This document shows, piece by piece, positions 12,971 through 16,701 of a stretch of 16,701 bases of DNA. The stretch is taken from contig CALLNA010000184.1 in the NCBI GenBank assembly GCA_938005655.1, positions 1 through 16,701 on the forward strand, in the 5' to 3' direction. Below the pieces are notes generated by a model. The model was not told where the DNA came from. It did not search any database and saw nothing but the letters and a program-made list of their open reading frames with translations. How positions within the stretch are numbered: position 1 is the stretch's first letter; every line of letters begins with the position of its first letter. The translations under genes were made by a program, and so were the position numbers. This DNA is from an uncultured Novosphingobium sp. Lineage in GTDB: Bacteria > Pseudomonadota > Alphaproteobacteria > Sphingomonadales > Sphingomonadaceae.

Positions 12971-13747
12971 ATGCCCCTAGAAGTCCACCAGTTCCCCTGC
13001 CTCGAAGACAACTACGGGTTCCTGCTCCACGATCCCGACAGCAGCGAGACCGCCTGCATCGACACCCCCGACGCCGACGCCTACCTGCGCGAGGCGGCGC
13101 ACAAGGGCTGGCAGATCACCCATATCTGGAACACCCACTGGCACCCCGATCACGCCGGCGGGAACGAGGCGATCAAGGCGGCGACCGGCTGCACGGTGAT
13201 CGCCCCCGCGGGGGACGCCGCCAAGATCGCCGCCGTCGACCGGACCGTGAAGCACGGCGACTTCGTCTGCCTGGGCGACTGGGAGGCCGAGGTGATCGAC
13301 GTCGGCGGGCATACCCTGGGCCACATCGCCTATTACCTGCCGGCCGCGGGGATCGCCTTCGTCGGCGATTCGCTGTTCGCGCTCGGCTGCGGGCGGATGT
13401 TCGAGGGCACGCCGCCGCAGTTCTGGCACAGCCTCCAGCGGCTCAAGGCCCTGCCCCCGCAGACCGTGCTCTACGCCGCGCACGAATATACCGCGTCCAA
13501 CGCCCGCTTCGCGCTCCACGCCGATCCCGACAACGCCGAGCTCCAGGACTACGCCGAGGACATCCGGCGCTGCCGCGAGCACGGCCGCCCGACCGTGCCG
13601 TTCAAGCTCCAGCGGGAGCTCGCCACCAACCCCTTCCTGCGCGCCGACGACCCGGCCTTGCAGGCGCGCTGGGCCGGGCAAGGCGGCAAGGTCGGCGACG
13701 CCGTGGCCACCTTCGCCGCGCTGCGGGAAGCGAAGAACAGCTTCTGA
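12971..13747 (+). CDS. gloB: Hydroxyacylglutathione hydrolase (glyoxalase II)
   Basis: A metallo-beta-lactamase-fold thioesterase that hydrolyses S-D-lactoylglutathione to D-lactate and glutathione, the second step of methylglyoxal detoxification in the cytosol. 258 residues, the usual length. The start has AAGGAGAGG at 12958-12966. Metal ligands are visible: T55-H56-W57-H58-P59-D60-H61, H114 (GGHTLGH), D133 (VGDSLFALGCGRMFEG) and H171 (YAAHEYT). The family C-terminal glutathione-binding helical part is present (residues ~172-258, NARFALHADPDN, PFKLQRELATNPFLR). The usual THHH reads THWH, but the ligand histidines are kept. It has no signal peptide and appears to be a single-gene unit. Confidence 0.95.
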   Translation: MPLEVHQFPCLEDNYGFLLHDPDSSETACIDTPDADAYLREAAHKGWQITHIWNTHWHPDHAGGNEAIKAATGCTVIAPAGDAAKIAAVDRTVKHGDFVCLGDWEAEVIDVGGHTLGHIAYYLPAAGIAFVGDSLFALGCGRMFEGTPPQFWHSLQRLKALPPQTVLYAAHEYTASNARFALHADPDNAELQDYAEDIRRCREHGRPTVPFKLQRELATNPFLRADDPALQARWAGQGGKVGDAVATFAALREAKNSF

Positions 13748-13839
13748 TCGCGGGGGAGAACTCGACTCCTTCCGCCGATTTGTGATTGCCAAAGAGCGGT
13801 CGCGCGCTAGCCTTCGCTTCCCACTGAAGGGAGTAAGAC

Positions 13840-14058
13840 ATGAAGCGCACCGTCATTCTCGTTGCCATGGCCGCCACGGCGCTGTCCCTGGCCGGTTGCA
13901 AGAACAAGGCCGAGCAAGCCTCCGACGCGGCCACCGAGGCCACGGAAGCGGCGACCGAAGCCGCTGCCGCCGCGACCGAGGCCAGCGACGCCGCCGCCAC
14001 GGCGAGCGCGGCTGCCAGCGACGCCGCGACCGAGGCCGCGAGCGAAGCCGCCCACTGA
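13840..14058 (+). CDS. Small Ala-rich lipoprotein
   Basis: 72 residues with AAGGGAG shortly before the ATG. The lipoprotein signal MKRTVILVAMAATALSLAGC has a canonical LAGC lipobox, so Cys20 would be lipidated. The mature part (KNKAEQASDAATEATEAATE, then more of the same) is about half alanine, the rest mainly Thr, Ser, Asp and Glu in DAATEA-like repeats. It is expected to form one long, acidic, amphipathic helix, perhaps a coiled-coil oligomer in the manner of Lpp, but without the Lpp C-terminal Lys. Lysine after Cys (not Asp at +2) suggests the outer membrane. It is monocistronic, ends at a strong terminator and precedes the convergent ATP synthase operon. The function is unknown; an envelope structural role is inferred. 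Confidence 0.85.
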   Translation: MKRTVILVAMAATALSLAGCKNKAEQASDAATEATEAATEAAAAATEASDAAATASAAASDAATEAASEAAH

Positions 14059-14068
14059 TCGTCGGGTC

Positions 14069-14108
14069 GAGCCCGGCCGCCGGGACCAGGCGGCCGGGCT
14101 CCCATTTT
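14069..14108 (+). terminator. Rho-independent terminator of the lipoprotein gene
   Basis: A perfect 13-bp stem, GAGCCCGGCCGCC with its complement, has a 7-nt loop and is followed by CCATTTT. It starts 10 nt after the lipoprotein stop codon. Confidence 0.85.
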
Positions 14109-14122
14109 CCGAACGAACAGGC

Positions 14123-14158
14123 AACAAAAAACCCCCGCCGAGGCGGGGGTTTTTTGTT
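14123..14158. terminator. Bidirectional rho-independent terminator
   Basis: AACAAAAAACCCCCGC and its complement flank the loop CGAG, giving a G+C stem with A-run and T-run on either side, functional in both directions. It serves the ATP synthase operon on the minus strand (58 nt past the atpF stop) and backs up the lipoprotein terminator on the plus strand. Confidence 0.9.
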
Positions 14159-14216
14159 TGCGCGCCAGATCGAGAACGAAGCCTGGCGCCATGGACCGAG
14201 CATCGGCCCCGGAGGA

Positions 14217-14765
14217 TCAGATCCCCGCGATCGCCTCGTCGACCAGGGCCTTATCGGCATCGGCGCCGTGCTTGGCGGCGATCAGCTTGCCCGCGGCGGC
14301 GGCGGCGGCCTGGGCAGCCTTGGCGCGCAGCTCCTCGACCGCGCCACGCTCGGCGGCGGCGATCTTGTCGGCGGCCATCTTCTCGCGGCGGGCGATCACC
14401 GTGGTCGTGTCGGCCTCGGCCTTGGCGACGATCGCCTCGGCCTCGTGGCGGGCGTGCTCGAGCATGGCCGCCGCGTCCTTCTCGGCATTGGCGATCTTGT
14501 CGGCATATTCCTTGCGCAGGGCTTCCGCCTCGGCGCGCAGGCCCTTGGCCTCGTCGAGCTGCTTCCTGATCTCGGCGATGCCTTCGTCGAGACCCGAGGT
14601 CAGCATCTTCGGGACCTTCATGTAGAGCGCGACGAGGATCAGCACGACCATCGACAGCGCGACCCAGGCGACCGGGTTGAGGTTCCACGCGCTCGGCTCG
14701 GCGTGTTCCGCAGCGCCTTCGGCAGCGGCATGGGCGAGCAGGTAGAGGCTCGAAAGATCAGACAT
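14217..14765 (-). CDS. atpF: ATP synthase Fo subunit b
   Basis: 182-residue b subunit, half of the peripheral stalk that holds F1 against the rotor. The N-terminus is periplasmic, with one transmembrane helix at about 30-50 (NPVAWVALSMVVLILVALYM) and the conserved KVPKMLTSGLDEGIAEIRKQ segment. The rest is a long charged helix (EAKGLRAEAEALRKEYADKI, then further Ala/Glu/Lys repeats) that pairs with b'. The start has AAGGAGG 6 nt before the ATG; its first 8 nt overlap the end of atpF', showing translational coupling. It is the last gene of the Fo operon; the F1 genes are not next to it, as is usual in alphaproteobacteria. Confidence 0.95.
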   Translation of the reverse strand: MSDLSSLYLLAHAAAEGAAEHAEPSAWNLNPVAWVALSMVVLILVALYMKVPKMLTSGLDEGIAEIRKQLDEAKGLRAEAEALRKEYADKIANAEKDAAAMLEHARHEAEAIVAKAEADTTTVIARREKMAADKIAAAERGAVEELRAKAAQAAAAAAGKLIAAKHGADADKALVDEAIAGI

Positions 14766-15249
14766 GGAGAGCCTCCTTCACGGCCGACGTGGCCGCGCCC
14801 GCGTCGACCTTCAGGCCGGCGAGACGCTGGGCGATGTCGGTGGCGGCCTCGACCGCGACCGCCTCGATCTCGCCGAGGGCGCCCTGGCGGGCCTCGGCGA
14901 TGCGGGCGTCGGCGGCCTCGACCTGGGCGTCGAGCTTGGCGGCGGCGGCGGCGAGACGGGTCTCGGTCGCCTTGGCGGCTTCGCCCTTGGCCTTGGCGAT
15001 CAGCGCCTGGGCCTCGGCCCGCTGGCTGTTCGCCTGGACCCGCCAGGCCTCTTCCTGCGCGTCGGCGGCGGCCCGCGCCGCTTCGGCGGCGGCGAGATCG
15101 CTGGCGATCTGCTTGTCGCGCGATTCGACGGTCGCCATCACCTTGGGCACCATGCCCTTGCCGATGACGAAGAAGACGAAGCCGAAGAACACCAGCATCC
15201 AGAAGATCTGGCTGGCATAGGTTTCGGCGAGCTGCGCGATTTGAGGCAT
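14758..15249 (-). CDS. atpF': ATP synthase Fo subunit b'
   Basis: 163-residue b' subunit, the second peripheral-stalk helix found in alphaproteobacteria and phototrophs instead of a b2 homodimer. One transmembrane helix at about 14-34 (QIFWMLVFFGFVFFVIGKGM) is followed by VPKVMATVESRDKQIASDL, then a long Ala/Glu/Arg helix. It lies between atpE and atpF, the standard place for b'. A hairpin in the gap upstream separates it from atpE. Also called atpG or atpX in some annotations. Confidence 0.93.
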   Translation of the reverse strand: MPQIAQLAETYASQIFWMLVFFGFVFFVIGKGMVPKVMATVESRDKQIASDLAAAEAARAAADAQEEAWRVQANSQRAEAQALIAKAKGEAAKATETRLAAAAAKLDAQVEAADARIAEARQGALGEIEAVAVEAATDIAQRLAGLKVDAGAATSAVKEALHV

Positions 15250-15266
15250 TGCGGAATCCGTCGTTT

Positions 15267-15291
15267 ACCGGCCGGAACCCGTCCGGCCGGT
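15267..15291 (-). other. Hairpin between atpE and atpF'
   Basis: A perfect 9-bp inverted repeat ACCGGCCGG/CCGGCCGGT with a 7-nt loop, 20 nt downstream of the atpE stop and 17 nt before the atpF' start, without a T-run. Its place just after the c-subunit gene suits mRNA stabilisation or partial termination that raises c-subunit output, since c is needed in many copies. The function is inferred. Confidence 0.5.
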
Positions 15292-15311
15292 TTGGTCAGT
15301 TGCAGTCGGCG

Positions 15312-15539
15312 TCAGGCGACGAAGATCAGGATCATCGCGACGACGAACGACAGCAGGCCGAGAAGCTCCGCGGCCGCGAAGCCGATGAACAGGCGGCCCT
15401 GCTGGCCGTCGGCGGCGCCGGGGTTGCGCAGCGCGGACTCGAGGAACGAGCCGAAGACGTTGCCCACGCCGATGGCGGCCATACCGGCGCCGATGGCAGC
15501 GAGACCGGCACCGACGAGCTTGGCGGCTTGAGGATCCAT
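15312..15539 (-). CDS. atpE: ATP synthase Fo subunit c (proteolipid ring)
   Basis: A 75-residue hairpin of two membrane helices. Helix 1 has the tight-packing glycine pattern AGLAAIGAGMAAIGVGNVFG (11-30). The polar loop carries R38-N-P40. Helix 2 has the proton-carrying carboxylate E58 in FIGFAAAELLGLLSFVVAMI. Glutamate rather than aspartate is normal for this group, and nothing suggests sodium coupling by eye. ATG 15539 has a strong AAAGGAG site 8 nt upstream. The frame is open far beyond this start across atpB, but that extension is a shadow. It forms the rotor ring against subunit a. Confidence 0.96.
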   Translation of the reverse strand: MDPQAAKLVGAGLAAIGAGMAAIGVGNVFGSFLESALRNPGAADGQQGRLFIGFAAAELLGLLSFVVAMILIFVA

Positions 15540-15607
15540 GATAAAACTCCTTTGGAAATTCTTGGGTTGAAACAGAAACTTGGGGTTGAAAGACGTAGGT
15601 GTGAAAC

Positions 15608-16393
15608 TCAGTGAAGATTCTCGGCGTCGTTGATGTAGAGCGAGGTCAACAACGCGAAGACGTAGGCCTGGATGCCCGCGACCAGAATCTCCAGCGCGCA
15701 GATCGCGACCATCAGCAGGAAGCTGAGGATCGAGACCACGGGGCCGATGCCGAGGCCGGCGTTGAGGCCGCTGATCACGAAGCCCGAGAGCACCTCGAGC
15801 AGGACGTGGCCGGCCATCATCGCGACGAACAGTCGCAGGCCGAGGCTGAACGGACGGACCAGGAACGAGACCAGCTCGATGCAGAAGATCAGCGGGATCA
15901 TCACCACCGGGGTGCCGTGGGGCACGAACAGGCTGAAGAAGTGCAGCTTGTGCTTCCAGAAGCCGACGATCAGCACGATCGCGAACGACAGGATGGCGAG
16001 GACGCCGGTCGCCGTGAAGTGGCTGGTGAAGGTGAAGGGATGGACGCCGACGATGCCGAGCGGCAGCAGGCCGAGGACGTTGGCGAAGAGGATGAACATG
16101 AACAGCGAGAAGACGTAGGGCACGTACTTCTTGCCGGCCGGGCCGATGTTCGCGGCGAGCAGGCCGTCGACGAAGCCGGTCATCGATTCGACCGCCATCT
16201 GCCAGCGGCCGGGGACGAGCTGGCGCTTCATCCCGCCGGCGACGAAGACCAGCAGCGCGAGCGTGGCGATGGCCATCCACAGCGCGGAATTGGTGAAGGG
16301 GATGTGATAACCCGCGATCTGCCAGTGATCGGTGCCGAACATCGGCTCGATCGTGAACTGGTGCATCGGGTCGACTTTGCCCTGCTCGGCCAC
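15608..16393 (-). CDS. atpB: ATP synthase Fo subunit a
   Basis: A multi-pass membrane subunit providing the proton half-channels. GTG 16393 is favoured because GAGGGA lies 7 nt before it and it gives the usual N-terminus (xAEQGKVDPMHQFTIEPMFG); the longest frame begins at ATG 16435 and a shorter one at ATG 16366. Seen: FTNSALWMAIATLALLVFVA (first helix); KKYVPYVFSLFMFILFANVL then GLLP; SFAIVLIVGFW; and the functional core FSLGLRLFVAMMAGHVLLEV, which contains the essential Arg facing the c ring. The C-terminal helix region is ALEILVAGIQAYVFALLTSL then YINDAENLH. 261 residues, normal length. It is separated from atpE by 68 nt and from atpI by 57 nt. Confidence 0.95.
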   Translation of the reverse strand: MAEQGKVDPMHQFTIEPMFGTDHWQIAGYHIPFTNSALWMAIATLALLVFVAGGMKRQLVPGRWQMAVESMTGFVDGLLAANIGPAGKKYVPYVFSLFMFILFANVLGLLPLGIVGVHPFTFTSHFTATGVLAILSFAIVLIVGFWKHKLHFFSLFVPHGTPVVMIPLIFCIELVSFLVRPFSLGLRLFVAMMAGHVLLEVLSGFVISGLNAGLGIGPVVSILSFLLMVAICALEILVAGIQAYVFALLTSLYINDAENLH

Positions 16394-16450
16394 GCTTTGG
16401 TCCCTCAAGCTTACATGCGCGACAGCGCCCCTCATACCCCCTGACGGGGA

Positions 16451-16701
16451 TCAATCGGGACGCCGGCTCGAAATCCGGATGATGCTCCTGAAGGCGACGA
16501 TGATTCCGAGGAACATCATCACCAACAGGCCCCAGGGCGAGGTGCCGGCGAAGTGATCTATCACCCAGCCGATCAACGCGCCGCCACCGATGCCCCCGAT
16601 CAGCTCGGAGAGGACCTTGCTGCCCATGCGATAGTTCGCATCGGCATGGCCGCTCCCCGAGGGCCGATTACGCTCCTCTTCGCGCTCTTTGGCGGCTTTC
16701 A
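16451..16701 (-). CDS. atpI: AtpI, ATP synthase assembly protein (5' end outside the window)
   Basis: The last 82 residues of the frame, truncated by the window edge. It reads KAAKEREEERNRPSGSGHAD, then ANYRMGSKVLSELIGGIGGG and two membrane helices (ALIGWVIDHF; SPWGLLVMMFLGIIVAFRSI), ending RISSRRPD. The GGIGGGALIGWxxD motif with a second helix is typical of the AtpI (AtpQ/AtpR-like) family, which helps assemble the c ring or supplies Mg. It is first in the operon and 57 nt before atpB. The promoter of the operon lies outside the window. Confidence 0.9.
   Translation of the reverse strand, partial: KAAKEREEERNRPSGSGHADANYRMGSKVLSELIGGIGGGALIGWVIDHFAGTSPWGLLVMMFLGIIVAFRSIIRISSRRPD

Noticed and set aside
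15312..16454. A 380-codon minus-strand open frame spanning atpE and atpB
   Set aside because: Only its last 75 codons are a gene (atpE). The upstream part is another frame of atpB, whose own frame encodes a clear subunit a, and atpE has its own strong ribosome site.
1..16701. CRISPR arrays, tRNA or rRNA genes, intact insertion sequences
   Set aside because: No regularly spaced repeats, no tRNA cloverleaf or rRNA core sequences, and no transposase frame with flanking inverted repeats were seen on either strand.

Overview
The window comes from a GC-rich alphaproteobacterium, most probably a sphingomonad (Sphingomonadaceae). Three things point there: the ATP synthase Fo operon in the order atpI-atpB-atpE-atpF'-atpF, with two different b-type subunits; the abundance of TonB-dependent iron-uptake genes; and a paired palindrome built on CCCCGGACTTGATCCGGGG, of a kind I associate with sphingomonad genomes. 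The assignment is inferred, since no rRNA or other marker gene is present.

Layout, left to right. (1) Positions 1-2400 are visibly richer in A+T than the rest. They hold the start of an unknown minus-strand gene, a divergent gene for a ~588-aa protein with a C-terminal PD-(D/E)XK-type nuclease signature, and about 500 bases of gene-free, hairpin-rich DNA that may contain gene debris. This looks like the edge of an accessory island. (2) Positions 2440-10408, all plus strand, form an iron-responsive locus in three transcription blocks, each preceded by a related 21-bp Fur-like palindrome. Block A encodes a PepSY-type membrane protein, a periplasmic DUF2271 protein, an ApbE flavin transferase and a membrane-anchored flavodoxin/ferredoxin-reductase flavoprotein. 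Block B encodes a TonB-dependent receptor and a TonB protein. Block C encodes a DUF4198 protein and a four-EF-hand exported protein. (3) Positions 10453-12245, minus strand, hold a tandem pair of MipA/OmpV-family outer-membrane proteins. They are separated from the iron locus by a strong shared hairpin. (4) Positions 12424-14160 carry a His-rich exported small protein, a REP-like cruciform, a glyoxalase II gene, an Ala-rich small lipoprotein and two terminators. (5) Positions 14217-16701, minus strand, are the Fo part of ATP synthase, with atpI cut by the window end.

The most coherent reading of the iron locus is this. The receptor and TonB import a ferric complex into the periplasm. A transmembrane electron route (cytosolic flavoprotein, PepSY membrane protein, possibly FMN-bearing DUF2271 protein matured by ApbE) reduces the iron. 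The DUF4198 and EF-hand proteins act as periplasmic accessory or metal-binding proteins. The family identities are visible in the sequence; the electron route is inferred.

The most striking anomaly is an in-frame amber codon (5124-5126) that splits the flavoprotein between its two domains in an otherwise intact 440-codon frame.
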